Positions 42,101 through 51,168 of a stretch of 64,000 nucleotides of DNA are shown here, piece after piece. Each line of letters opens with the position of its first letter. Positions within the stretch are counted from its first letter, which is position 1. A program made the position numbers and the translations under genes. Below the pieces are notes generated by a model that made no database searches, was not told the origin of the DNA, and saw only the letters and a list, made by a program, of their open reading frames with translations. Source of the DNA: Frateuria_A sp051900415 (GTDB taxonomy: Bacteria; Pseudomonadota; Gammaproteobacteria; Xanthomonadales; Rhodanobacteraceae); assembly GCF_051900415.1 (NCBI RefSeq), contig NZ_JBHZGL010000013.1, positions 45,911 through 109,910 of the forward strand, in the 5' to 3' direction.

Positions 42101-44356
42101 TCACGGCAAGGCCTCGCGCACCAGCTTCGCCTCGCCATCGGCGCCGCGTTCGACGTGGACGTCAAACCGCTGCCCGCGGAAGTGCACACCCTTGAGGGTC
42201 AGCCCGTTCCAGCCCGGCGGAAGCACCGGCGCGTACTTCTCGCTCAGGCCCTCCTCGTCGATGCGCAGGCCGGTGAGGCCGTAGAGCATGCTCTGCACGA
42301 AGCCCGCCGACGTCGCGAGGATGTAGCCGGCGTTGTTGGCCGCCGTCTCGGTACGCACGTTGAACGGCGGCTTGAGGAACCCGACCAGGTTGCGGTCGAT
42401 CCAGGCGCCTGCGGCCCTGGCATCGCCCAGTTCCGCGGCACCGACGGCCAGCATCACCATCATCATCTCGTTGGGATCGTCGCCGTGGCTCTTGAGCGCA
42501 TCGAGCTGGAACTGGAAGTCGTTGCGCCGCACCTGCGTCGACATCGGCAGGTCAAGGTTCGGATACATCAGCCAGGCCAGCGAGGAGCCCATCCAGGTGA
42601 TCTTGTCGTGCGGCACCGACTTGTCGAAGTCCAGATGGCGCTGGCCGGCCGCATCGAAGGGGATGTACATCTTCGAGGCTATCTCGCTCCAGCGCGGATC
42701 GGCCTTCGCGCCGACCACGCCCGCGGCCTTCACGGCGATGTCCAACGCCTTGCGCGCGGCGGCGTTGGTGAACGAGTCGTTCGGCACGTCGTTGTAGGCC
42801 TCGTCGGGCGAGGTGACGTGATGGATCTCGTAGCGGTCGTGCGCCTTGTCGTAGGTGACGCGGCTGGTCCAGAAGGTGGCGATGCCTTCCAGTACCGGCC
42901 AGGCGTGGGTCTTCAGCCAGGCCTTGTCACCGGTCGCGAGGTAGTACTGCCACTGCGCGATGGCGATGTCGGCGTTGACGTGCACCTCGCGGTAGACCTC
43001 CCAGGCGAAGTGCGGCGTGACGTCCACGCCGGTCTGCGGATCGGCCTCCCACGGGTACATGGTGCCTTCGACGCCGTACTGGCGGGCGCGGGCGCGCGCC
43101 GGCTCCGTGGTGCGGTCGCGGAACATCACGATGGGCTTGGCACGCTCCGGATGCAGCAGCAACAGCGCGGGGAACACCCACGAGTCGCTGTCCCAGAACG
43201 CGTGGCCCGCGTAGTTGGGCGTCAGCGCGCAGGCGCCCATCGGCCAGGCGGTGCCGACGGTGCTGTTGGACAGCAGGTAGTAGAGGTCCGAGTGCACCGC
43301 CTTCTGCACCGCCGGGTTGCCGTCGATGACGATGTCCGACTGCCAAAGCGCATGCCAGGCGGCCTGGTGGTCGGCGAGCAGGCGCTCGAAACCGGTGGTG
43401 CGCGCGGCGCTCGCCAGCGCCAGCACGTCCTGGTCCTCGCCCCAGCCCTCGCGCGAGAGCGCCAGGTACTTGGTGAAGACATAGCGCCGCCCCTTGTGCA
43501 GCGTGGCGGTGATCTCCAGCGACAGCCGGGTCGGCGTCCGCTCGAGCTTGACCGCATCCGGCGAGAGCCCTTCTGGTAGTCCGATCGCGGCCGCCTCGGC
43601 CATGCCGAGCCCGTGTTGCGCCCTGCCCTTCAGCGCGAGCGTCAGCGCCTTGGCGTCGCCGTCGGCGGAAAGCACCTGCGTGTAGCCCGGATACCAGACC
43701 GGCGCGCGATCGGGCGTGGGTACCGGCTTGTTGTCCAGCGTCTGCCCGCTGGCGATCACCGCGGAGATCATCTCCTCGCCGCCCATGCTGGCGATCGGGA
43801 AGCGCGGCTGGTGCTCGGACCACAACCGCAGCGGGAAGCTGAGCTGCACCGGCCCGTCGAACCGGGGCGTGATCGCGATCTGCGTGGCCGCCAGGTGCGG
43901 CGAGGCCTGGCTGACGAAGGTGGTGACCTGGACATCGCTGGCCTTGTTGGCGTAGGCGAAGCGATAGCGCGTGGTCAGCGTGGCGCCCTGCATGTCCAGG
44001 GTCTGCGCGTAGCCCTGGAAGATGCCCGCATCCAGCCGCGTGCGGTTGAGCCAGCCGCCGCCCGGGTTGTAGTCGATCTCGCTCCAGCCGGGGATCGCCG
44101 CGGGACGGGAAATATCCCCCGGCTTGTAATCCATGAACGCGACCATGTACGCGGCGTTCGGCTCGGTGCCGCGCGGCGAGGTCATGGTGGAGAAATAGCC
44201 GTTGGCCAGGTAGCTCGGGAAGTAGCTGCCGAAATCCCGGGCCGTGGCGGTGAACAGGAAACTCGGATCGGTGGCGGCGAGCACCGGCGTGGTGCTCGCC
44301 GCCGCGATGCAGAACGAGGCCCGGAACAACAGGGCAAGCAGGCGACCGGATTTCAT
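42101..44356 (-). CDS. Secreted GH65-family glycosidase, copy B
   Basis: 751 aa. The signal peptide is cut near PVLAA-TDP. It is a clear paralogue of the gene downstream: after the signal peptide, TDPSFLFTATARDFGSYFP aligns with TDPSFLLTATARDFQSYFP. FWDSDSWVFPALLLLHPERA and MYPWEADPQTGVD recur, with the catalytic-region E kept. The two diverge most at the C-terminus and in loop lengths, which suggests different linkage preferences. It follows the TonB receptor by 78 bases. Confidence 0.88.
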   Translation of the reverse strand: MKSGRLLALLFRASFCIAAASTTPVLAATDPSFLFTATARDFGSYFPSYLANGYFSTMTSPRGTEPNAAYMVAFMDYKPGDISRPAAIPGWSEIDYNPGGGWLNRTRLDAGIFQGYAQTLDMQGATLTTRYRFAYANKASDVQVTTFVSQASPHLAATQIAITPRFDGPVQLSFPLRLWSEHQPRFPIASMGGEEMISAVIASGQTLDNKPVPTPDRAPVWYPGYTQVLSADGDAKALTLALKGRAQHGLGMAEAAAIGLPEGLSPDAVKLERTPTRLSLEITATLHKGRRYVFTKYLALSREGWGEDQDVLALASAARTTGFERLLADHQAAWHALWQSDIVIDGNPAVQKAVHSDLYYLLSNSTVGTAWPMGACALTPNYAGHAFWDSDSWVFPALLLLHPERAKPIVMFRDRTTEPARARARQYGVEGTMYPWEADPQTGVDVTPHFAWEVYREVHVNADIAIAQWQYYLATGDKAWLKTHAWPVLEGIATFWTSRVTYDKAHDRYEIHHVTSPDEAYNDVPNDSFTNAAARKALDIAVKAAGVVGAKADPRWSEIASKMYIPFDAAGQRHLDFDKSVPHDKITWMGSSLAWLMYPNLDLPMSTQVRRNDFQFQLDALKSHGDDPNEMMMVMLAVGAAELGDARAAGAWIDRNLVGFLKPPFNVRTETAANNAGYILATSAGFVQSMLYGLTGLRIDEEGLSEKYAPVLPPGWNGLTLKGVHFRGQRFDVHVERGADGEAKLVREALP

Positions 44357-44434
44357 CGCGCCTCCGTCGTGAGGTCGAAAAAAGATGCCTGCACCCCGCC
44401 ATCGGGCGCGGGGTGCAGGCAATCCGGGGTTGCT

Positions 44435-47017
44435 TCAGAACAGGTACTTGACCTGCAGGTTGACCTCGCGGCCTTCCAGCGGACGGGCCAGGATCACGCC
44501 GGTGGTACCCGCGGCCGAGCCGAAGATGCGCGAGTTGCTCTCGGTCAGGCCCAGCTCGTTGGTCATGTTGGTGCCCTGCAGCCGCACCTGCCAGCTCTGC
44601 TGGATGTTGGCGACCACGCCGAAGTCCCAGGTGTGGTAACTGCCCAACTGCTGCAGGCCGGAAATGTCCTGCGTATGCGGGCCGACGTGGGTAAAGGTGA
44701 CGAAGGCAAGGATGTCACCCCAACCGAACGGCATCCTGTAGCTGGGCGTGAACATGTAGCGCACCTTCGGCTGGCGCTGCAGTTGCACGCCATTGATGAA
44801 CGCGCAGCCGTCGCCGGCGACCGGGTTGGTATAGGGCAGGCATGAGCGGTTGTGCGAGTAGTGGCCGTCCAGGTAATTGCCGACCAGCTGGAACTTCAGG
44901 TTCTCGGTCGGGCTCCAGGCGGTATTGACGTTGATGCCCTTGGAATCGGAACCGTAGGTGCTCTGCGGACCGTTGGGTACGCCAGCAGCGTCGGTGGGCT
45001 GGTACAGAAGACCGATGAACTGGCGGTGGTAGGCGCTCAGGTCGAGGAACCACTGCTCGCTCTGGTATTTGAAGCCGCCCTCGAAGTTCTGGATCTTCTG
45101 CATCGGTGCGGTATTGCCAGTGGTGTTGCCGCGGATGCCGTTGTCGAAGTCGTCGAAGTGCCCGCCCTGGTTGGCGCGGAAATACACGCTCATGTTGTCG
45201 GCAAGCTCGTAGTTCACGCCGAAGGTCCACGACGGATGCGTCTTGTCGTAGCGCGTACGCGCGAATGTGCCGTCGCACACCGGCACGGCGTTGTTGTAGA
45301 GCGTGTACGGGTTGCCGTCGGTGTCGATCACACCGTTGACGGGGTTGCCGTCGGCGTCGACGCGCCCGTCGCTCTGGAAGTTGCACACGTTGTTGGTGGC
45401 GTCCTGGTTCTCGATGCGGCCGGAGAGGTCGATCAGCCACTTGCCCATGCGCCAGATGTCGGACAGGTAGAACGCCTTGTTGGTCGCGCTGCCGTGCTGG
45501 GCGATGTTGAAGCCGCCGTTGTCCAGGAAGCCCTGGCCGTCGGTCAGGTAGTAGGTCTGGCCGCCATCGGCGTAGGTGACGGTAATGGGCCGCGCATTGG
45601 GGGTATTGGTCATCAGCATCTGGTTGCCCAGCGCCCACTCGTCATCCATGGTGTAGTGCGCCAGGTAGACGCCCGCGGTGAGCGTGTTGCCTTCGAAGAT
45701 TTCCTTGCTGAGCCGGAAGTCGTTGCTGATGTTTTTCAGGTGCTTGTGGATGAACCACCAGCCCTGGTGGATCACGCTCTGGTTGGGATCCACCGCGCCG
45801 CCGCCGACATAGCTGGCGGTGGCCGAGCCGGGCGCGAGGTTGAACGCGCCGATCTGGCTCTGGTCGGTGTAGAGCATGTCGTTGAGGCTGCCCGGGTTGG
45901 TGCCGGAGAACAGCGCGTTGGTGTCGGCGTCGCCGCCGTCGATCAGGAACTTGTCCGAGATGCTCCAGCCGTTGCCCAGGTCGTAATCGAAGTTGCCGCC
46001 GAAGAAGCCGAACTGCGCACCGCGCCCGTTGGCGAGGTTCGCGTCGCGACCGCCACCGGGATAGCCGTCCAGGAACACGTGCTGGATGGCCGGGCCGTTG
46101 TAGGTGTCCGTGAGCGGGTCGAAGCCGGGATAGGCGCTGAAGTGGTCCGTCCCGCTCTGCAATAGCGGGATCGGCGTGATGAACTGGTTGCGGTCGTTGA
46201 GGTAGCGCGCGTACAGCATCATCGTGCCGTTGTCGCTGTCGTGGGTGAACGTTCCGGTGAGCTGGCCACCCTTGTCCGCCGCGAATCCCGGATCACGCAC
46301 GCCGTCGGAGTCGCGGTAGAAGCCGCCGATGCTGCCGTAGGTGTCCTTGCCCAGCGGGAATCCGAAGAAACCGTCGATGCGCTTGAGGTTCTCGCTGCCG
46401 TAGGTGACCCCGACGCTGCCCGAGGGCACCTCCGTGCCCTGCTTGAGAATGAAGTTTTCGCTGGCGCCGATCTGGCCGTCGGCAAACACCACCGACGGGC
46501 CGCCCTGGATGATTTCCGCGCGATCGACGGTGTCGTCGAGCCGGAAGATGGACGTCTGTTCGAAGAACGACAGCGTGGGCATGCCATAGAGCGGCGAACC
46601 CATCAGCTGCACCGTGTTGAACGGTGCGTCGCCGCCGCCGGGAAAGCCGGCGATCTCGATGTTGGCGCCGGTCTGGCCGCCGGTGGATTCGGGCCATAGG
46701 CCCGGGGCGATCTTCAACAGGTCCGCCGTGCTCTTGGGGTTGGCCATGCGGATCTGCTCGGCGGTGGCCGTGGTCACCGTGTAGCTGGTATCGATCTTCT
46801 TCAGGCCGCCAGTGGCGGTGTTGCCGGTGACCACCACCTGTTCGAGGCTCTTGGCATTGGCGGCGCTGGGCGCCTGTGCCTTGGATTTGGCCGGTTGCGT
46901 GGTGTTCGACTGCGGCGTGGTGTCCTGCGCCGCGTCGTCGTTCTGCGCCAGCGCAAGGCCGGGCATCAGGCAGGCGGCAATCGCCGCGGATAAGGCCAGT
47001 CGCACGTGCTTGTTCAT
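44435..47017 (-). CDS. TonB-dependent outer-membrane receptor, sugar locus
   Basis: 860 aa. A signal peptide (MNKHVRLALSAAIAACLMPG, cut near ALAQ) is followed by an Asn/Gln-rich spacer, then the TonB-box/plug region (EQVVVTGNTATGGLKKIDTSY) and a 22-strand barrel ending with the aromatic VKYLF. The linked glycosidases and LacI regulator suggest that it imports an alpha-glucoside such as trehalose. GGGGAG is 8 bases before the ATG. The long leader (~118 nt) contains a hairpin at 47114-47134. Confidence 0.92.
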   Translation of the reverse strand: MNKHVRLALSAAIAACLMPGLALAQNDDAAQDTTPQSNTTQPAKSKAQAPSAANAKSLEQVVVTGNTATGGLKKIDTSYTVTTATAEQIRMANPKSTADLLKIAPGLWPESTGGQTGANIEIAGFPGGGDAPFNTVQLMGSPLYGMPTLSFFEQTSIFRLDDTVDRAEIIQGGPSVVFADGQIGASENFILKQGTEVPSGSVGVTYGSENLKRIDGFFGFPLGKDTYGSIGGFYRDSDGVRDPGFAADKGGQLTGTFTHDSDNGTMMLYARYLNDRNQFITPIPLLQSGTDHFSAYPGFDPLTDTYNGPAIQHVFLDGYPGGGRDANLANGRGAQFGFFGGNFDYDLGNGWSISDKFLIDGGDADTNALFSGTNPGSLNDMLYTDQSQIGAFNLAPGSATASYVGGGAVDPNQSVIHQGWWFIHKHLKNISNDFRLSKEIFEGNTLTAGVYLAHYTMDDEWALGNQMLMTNTPNARPITVTYADGGQTYYLTDGQGFLDNGGFNIAQHGSATNKAFYLSDIWRMGKWLIDLSGRIENQDATNNVCNFQSDGRVDADGNPVNGVIDTDGNPYTLYNNAVPVCDGTFARTRYDKTHPSWTFGVNYELADNMSVYFRANQGGHFDDFDNGIRGNTTGNTAPMQKIQNFEGGFKYQSEQWFLDLSAYHRQFIGLLYQPTDAAGVPNGPQSTYGSDSKGINVNTAWSPTENLKFQLVGNYLDGHYSHNRSCLPYTNPVAGDGCAFINGVQLQRQPKVRYMFTPSYRMPFGWGDILAFVTFTHVGPHTQDISGLQQLGSYHTWDFGVVANIQQSWQVRLQGTNMTNELGLTESNSRIFGSAAGTTGVILARPLEGREVNLQVKYLF

Positions 47018-47141
47018 CAGCTTCGCTCCCCGCATAAGTGATGTTCAGACGGCCTGGGACCGCGCGTGCAGCCCTGCCGCTCCGCCTACTTGCGCCCACT
47101 TGTGTGCCTTGCGCCTGCGCATCTTTTGCGCAGGCCCGGGC

Positions 47142-47171
47142 ATGTTTGCCCTGCTTTGACAGCGCTGTCAA
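47142..47171 (-). promoter_or_regulatory. Promoter of the sugar locus with LacI-type operator
   Basis: A perfect 16-base palindrome TTGACAGCGCTGTCAA (47156-47171) with central CG lies between lacI-type gene and receptor. Read on the minus strand, its first half is a consensus -35 (TTGACA), 18 bases before a weak -10 (AAACAT, 47142-47147). Binding of the LacI-family protein here would block the promoter. The form matches LacI-family operators known before TonB-receptor genes in related bacteria. Confidence 0.82.
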
Positions 47172-47208
47172 TTTGCCGTGCAACAAATTTCTTACACGCA
47201 CCTTTCCT

Positions 47209-48210
47209 TCACGCCGCCGGCGCGGTCGACTCGCGCAGCTCCAGCGAAAACGCGGCCTGGACCATGGCTCCGGGTCGTCCGCGCAGGGTGTCGAGCAACT
47301 GCAGCGCGGCAATGCGGCCCATCTCGCGACTGGGCTGGTGGATGGTGGTGAGCGTGGGCCAGATCTGGCGTGCGATCGGGGTATCGTCGAAGCCGCAGAC
47401 CGAAACGTCCCCGGGCACCGCCAGGCCGTGCTCGCCGGCGGCCCAGATCACGCCGGCGGCCATGTCGTCGTTGGCCGCGAACACCGCGGTGGGGCCATGC
47501 GGCAACGAAAACAGCCGGCGCGCCGCAGCCACGCCGCTGCCGAAAGAGAAATCCCCAGCCACTTCCAGTTCCGGGTCGCGCGGCAGTCCGGCGGCCGCCA
47601 GCGCCTGGCGATAGCCGGCCAGGCGCCACTGGCTGGCGCCGTGGTCCGGATGACCGATCACGTGCGCGATCCGCCGATGCCCCAGTTCGAGCAGTCTCGC
47701 CATCATACGGCGCGCCGCTTCCGGCTCGTCGATGAAGGCGCCAATGCTACCCGTATGGTCGATCGGCGAGATGCTCGCGTACAGCACGCGCCGCTCCCGC
47801 AACCGCTGCAGCAGCGCGGGGTGATCGGTGATCGGCGGAGTCAGCACAAGGCCGTCGGGGCGGTGGTGCGTTATCAGCCGGTCGACGCGCTCGAGGAAGT
47901 CCGCCTGCTCCATGTGCAGCGGGCGCACCATCATGCTGTAGTGGTGCAGGTCGCAGGCTTCCAGCACGCCGGCCTGGATCTCGGTGAGGTAATTGGCCGA
48001 AGGGTTGTCGTACAGCATGGCGACCAGGAAGGAGCGGTTGCTCGCCAGGCTGCGCGCCGGCTGATGCGGGCGATAGTCCATCGCCGCCATCGCCGCGAGC
48101 ACCTTCTCGCGCGTGGGGGCACGCACGTTCGCTTCGTCGTTGAGCACGCGGGAGACGGTCTTGGGCGATACCCCCGCGGCGCGTGCCACATCTTCCAGGC
48201 GTACCCGCAT
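47209..48210 (-). CDS. LacI-family transcriptional regulator
   Basis: 333 aa. The N-terminal HTH (RLEDVARAAGVSPKTVSRVLN) with hinge helix QPARSLAS is followed by a periplasmic-binding-like sensor domain (to ~325). It probably represses the receptor, GH65, esterase and trehalase genes by binding the palindrome 38 bases past its own stop, and is released by a sugar. It lies upstream of those genes on the same strand. The longer open frame reaching into the next gene was rejected because the HTH begins at this ATG. Confidence 0.93.
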   Translation of the reverse strand: MRVRLEDVARAAGVSPKTVSRVLNDEANVRAPTREKVLAAMAAMDYRPHQPARSLASNRSFLVAMLYDNPSANYLTEIQAGVLEACDLHHYSMMVRPLHMEQADFLERVDRLITHHRPDGLVLTPPITDHPALLQRLRERRVLYASISPIDHTGSIGAFIDEPEAARRMMARLLELGHRRIAHVIGHPDHGASQWRLAGYRQALAAAGLPRDPELEVAGDFSFGSGVAAARRLFSLPHGPTAVFAANDDMAAGVIWAAGEHGLAVPGDVSVCGFDDTPIARQIWPTLTTIHQPSREMGRIAALQLLDTLRGRPGAMVQAAFSLELRESTAPAA

Positions 48211-48284
48211 GGTGCGTCCCGCATCGACTGCTGGTGGCGGTCGACTATGCGTGTTGCGTCCGCCTTGCACAAGCGCGGTCGCGG

Positions 48285-50117
48285 CTACTCCAGGTCGAGC
48301 GTTGCCTTCGTGAGCGCCTGCGTGCCGCGCGGATGTCCGGCCGGGGTGCGGATGTCGGCCGGCCACGTCGCGTCGGCTGCCAGGTGCGCCCACAGCCGGT
48401 CGAGCGCGGCGTAGCCATAGGGCAACAGCGGCAGGTGGCGCTCGCCGAAGCCGGGCAGCGGCAGGAACGCATCGAAGTGCTGCGCGTGCGGCACTTTCCA
48501 GTACAGCGGGTGCCGGCCCTCCGCGCGCAACCAGGCGATGTAGGGCTCGGAGGTAAAGGCGGTCGGCAGCAGGCCGTCGTCGGCGCCGTGCACGACCCAC
48601 AGTGGCAGGTCCGCGCGCGGCAGGCGGGCGGCGGTCGCCTCGATGCCGGTGTGCAGCGCGCGCGAGATGGCGTCGTCGCCGGTCCAGAGGGCGCGCAAAC
48701 ACTGCTCGCCGACCAGTGTGGGGTCGGTCGAGCGGTTGACGCCGCCGAACAGGCCGATGCCGTTGCCGGGCGGGATGCCGCCGCTGTCCGACCACCACGC
48801 GGCGCGCGTCGCGGCATCGGCCACGCCGGGTGTACCGTCGGCTTTCGTCGCGGCGTAATGGAAGCCGCAGGGCATGTTCGCCGGGCCGCGGCGCAGGTAC
48901 GCCGAGGCATAGCCGGCACTGATCGCGCGCCACAGGTCGAACGCGGTAGAGGTGGCCGCGACCTGCATGGCCGCGTCGGTCCAGCCGGCGCTGCGCAGGT
49001 GTTCGTACGCTTCGGCCGCCTGGGCCGCGGGCGTGTCGGCCTTGATGAGCCCTTGCGCATGCAGGCTGGCGCAACGCTGCGCCCAACCCTGGGTCGTCGG
49101 CGCGCGGGCGAACGGCACGGCATCGAAGCGCGCGCCGCTCAGCGCGCACGGCAGCCAGATCGCCGCCTCGGTGGCGTAGTCGTAGAGCTGGCGGCCCTGC
49201 CCCGCCAGTTGCACGTTCGGCTCCAGCGCGACCACGCCGTCCAGCAGATGCCCGTCGTCGAGGCCCGCGGCCTGCAGCACCGCGCCGCCGCCGTTGGACA
49301 GGCCGGTGGCGATGATGCGCGTGTTCTGTGGCGTGAACGGCGCCAGGTCGGGATAGGCGCGGTCGAGCATGGCCAGTCCGAAGCGGGCCGCCTGCAACAC
49401 GTGGCGGCCCCAGTCCGCTTCCGGATTGTCGCCCGAGTGCAGGTGCTTGACCGCGATGCCGGCGCCGGCAGGCAGCGGCGGCGGGGTGAACTCCAGCGGT
49501 GCCGTGCCGCGCTTCGCGCGCCGGCCGTCCAGCGTGACGCCGCTGTCGTCGGCGTAGTCGAAGAAGCCGGTACCCGCGCCCTTGTCGGTGTAGGCCACCG
49601 CGCAACCCTTCGGCAGGCCCCAGGCGCCAGCCAGCGCGATCGCGCCGTAGATGCCGCGCGAGCCGGACGAGGCGGTGACGACCAGGCAACGCCTGGCCTT
49701 GTCGAAATGGTCGGGCGCCTGCAGCAGCACGCGGTGGGGCTGGTGCGCACCGGGGATCCACGCGAACGCCTGGTACTCGCGCCCGGGCACGCTCGGCACG
49801 CCACCGTAGACCTGCCCGTACCCACCCAGCGGGCCAAGGTCGGCGATACCCTTCCAGCTCATCTGGATCGCGCGGCGGCGCAGTTCGCCGGCGGTGGGGT
49901 TCGCCGGATCGGCGAACGGCACCGGCGCACCGGCCAGTCCCGCCAGGCCAAGACCGGCGCTGAGCAGGTCGTCACGGTCGCGATGGGTGGTCACGCGCAC
50001 CTCGCCGGGGACGAAGTCGATTGATGGCATGGCAGGCTCCATCGCCGCGGCGTGGGCGGCACCGCCGGCCAGGGCCGGCACCAGCAACAGGGTCAGGCGC
50101 TTGAGCAACGCGTTCAT
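48285..50117 (-). CDS. D-(-)-3-hydroxybutyrate oligomer hydrolase
   Basis: 610 aa with a signal peptide (LTLLLVPALAGGAAHAA). The sequence matches the hydroxybutyrate-dimer/oligomer hydrolase family: SSGSRGIYGAIALAGAWGLPKGCAVAYTDKG-type core, GLSNGGGAVLQAAG with the nucleophile Ser, and LPLWVVHGADDGLLPT near the C-terminal Asp. It cuts short 3-hydroxybutyrate oligomers left by PHB depolymerase. With the depolymerase at 56703 and the GntP permease at 60342 it suggests PHB scavenging. It precedes the LacI gene but is probably a separate unit. Confidence 0.85.
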   Translation of the reverse strand: MNALLKRLTLLLVPALAGGAAHAAAMEPAMPSIDFVPGEVRVTTHRDRDDLLSAGLGLAGLAGAPVPFADPANPTAGELRRRAIQMSWKGIADLGPLGGYGQVYGGVPSVPGREYQAFAWIPGAHQPHRVLLQAPDHFDKARRCLVVTASSGSRGIYGAIALAGAWGLPKGCAVAYTDKGAGTGFFDYADDSGVTLDGRRAKRGTAPLEFTPPPLPAGAGIAVKHLHSGDNPEADWGRHVLQAARFGLAMLDRAYPDLAPFTPQNTRIIATGLSNGGGAVLQAAGLDDGHLLDGVVALEPNVQLAGQGRQLYDYATEAAIWLPCALSGARFDAVPFARAPTTQGWAQRCASLHAQGLIKADTPAAQAAEAYEHLRSAGWTDAAMQVAATSTAFDLWRAISAGYASAYLRRGPANMPCGFHYAATKADGTPGVADAATRAAWWSDSGGIPPGNGIGLFGGVNRSTDPTLVGEQCLRALWTGDDAISRALHTGIEATAARLPRADLPLWVVHGADDGLLPTAFTSEPYIAWLRAEGRHPLYWKVPHAQHFDAFLPLPGFGERHLPLLPYGYAALDRLWAHLAADATWPADIRTPAGHPRGTQALTKATLDLE

Positions 50118-50181
50118 CCTGAGCACCTTAGCAAGCGTGCACGCGGCCGCCATGGTACGAAAGTCCATGCCGGCACCGATC

Positions 50182-50271
50182 CTGTAGGAGCGCCTGTGCG
50201 CGACCGCGGACCACCAGCTCACCATGGGCATCCTGCTTGCGTCACCTTCGCGGTCGCGCACAGTGCGTTCA
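50182..50271. repeat. TGTAGGAGCGC-type hairpin repeat, degenerate right arm
   Basis: CTGTAGGAGCGCCTGTGCGC on the left, CGGTCGCGCACAGTGCG on the right, with a long (~36-base) loop. It lies between divergent hydrolase and crbR starts. Confidence 0.8.
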
Positions 50272-50309
50272 GCTCGACGCCAAGGCGCCAGCCCGCTACT
50301 TTCACCGCC

Positions 50310-50969
50310 ATGCCTTCCCTGCTGATCGCCGACGACCACCCGCTGTTCCGCGCCGCGCTGCGCCAGGCGGCGCTCGCCTGCGTCGCCGATGGCCAGGTGA
50401 ACGAAGCGGCGGACCTCGCCGACGCCCTGGCCGCGCTCACCGCAGCGCCTGACACCGACCTTGTGCTGCTGGACCTGCACATGCCCGGCAGCCAGGGCCT
50501 GTCCGGCCTGGCCGCGCTGCGTGGCCAGCATCCGGGCGTGGCGGTGCTGGTGGTTTCGGCGCACGACGAGCCGCGCACCGTGCGCCGCGTGCTCGACCAC
50601 GGCGCGGCCGGCTTCATCCCCAAGAGCGCCAGCCCCGCGCAGATCGGCGAGGCGATCCGCACCGTGCTCGATTGCGGTACCTGGGTTCCTCCGGAACTGG
50701 CCAGGGCCGTCGACGCACTCGCGCCCGACCCGCAGGACACCGACCTCGCCGCCCGGCTGGCGCGCCTGACCGAACAGCAGTACCGCGTGCTGGCGCTGAT
50801 CGGCGAGGGCCTGCTCAACAAGCAGATCGCCGATCGCCTGGCGATCCAGGAGCGCACGGTCAAGGCGCACGTGACGGCGATCTTCGAGAAGCTCGGCGTG
50901 CGCAACCGCACGCAGGCCGGCTTGCTGCTGCGCTCGCTGGACCTCGGCGAGCCGGCGCGGGTGTCGTAG
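50310..50969 (+). CDS. crbR: LuxR/NarL-type response regulator, CrbR-like
   Basis: 219 aa. The receiver domain has acidic DD at 8-9, phospho-acceptor D55 in LLDLHMPG and K in FIPKSAS. The LuxR-type HTH at ~150-210 is LTEQQYRVLALIGEGLLNKQIADRL...TVKAHV. The size and its closeness to the transporter-fused hybrid kinase at 53035 identify it as the likely CrbR partner. CrbS/CrbR regulates acetyl-CoA synthetase and acetate use in other gammaproteobacteria. The start was set at MPSLLIADDH. The gene ends exactly at a large inverted repeat. Confidence 0.85.
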   Translation: MPSLLIADDHPLFRAALRQAALACVADGQVNEAADLADALAALTAAPDTDLVLLDLHMPGSQGLSGLAALRGQHPGVAVLVVSAHDEPRTVRRVLDHGAAGFIPKSASPAQIGEAIRTVLDCGTWVPPELARAVDALAPDPQDTDLAARLARLTEQQYRVLALIGEGLLNKQIADRLAIQERTVKAHVTAIFEKLGVRNRTQAGLLLRSLDLGEPARVS

Positions 50970-50976
50970 GCGGTTC

Positions 50977-51168
50977 GAGGCAAGGCTTCCCCCATCCGCC
51001 TGTCGGCACCTTCCCCCGCGCAGCGGGGGAAGGCTCGCTGGCTACGCTGCGGGAAACCGGTCTTGCCGCTTCGCGCGGGAAGGATCACTGGTCACGCTGC
51101 GGGAAACCCGTCCTTCCCCCGTTCGCGGGGGAAGGTGCCCGGAGGGCGGATGGGGGAAGCCTTGCCTC
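50977..51168. repeat. 192-base inverted repeat between convergent genes
   Basis: Perfect 24-base arms: the left begins GAGGCAAGGCTTCCCCCATC and the right is its complement. Nested inside are shorter palindromes around CACCTTCCCCCGC and GCGGGGGAAGG. It starts 7 bases after the crbR stop and supplies the first bases of the stop codon of the pseudouridine synthase on the other strand. A related but degenerate copy is at 61737. Confidence 0.9.

Noticed and set aside
42027..42104. N-terminal extension of GH65 copy A
   Set aside because: The extra 26 codons translate the hairpin repeat, and the signal peptide begins at the ATG at 42026.
48211..49761. Long frame joining the LacI regulator to the upstream hydrolase region
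   Set aside because: The helix-turn-helix begins at the ATG at 48210, and the upstream part is antiparallel-frame reading of the hydrolase gene.
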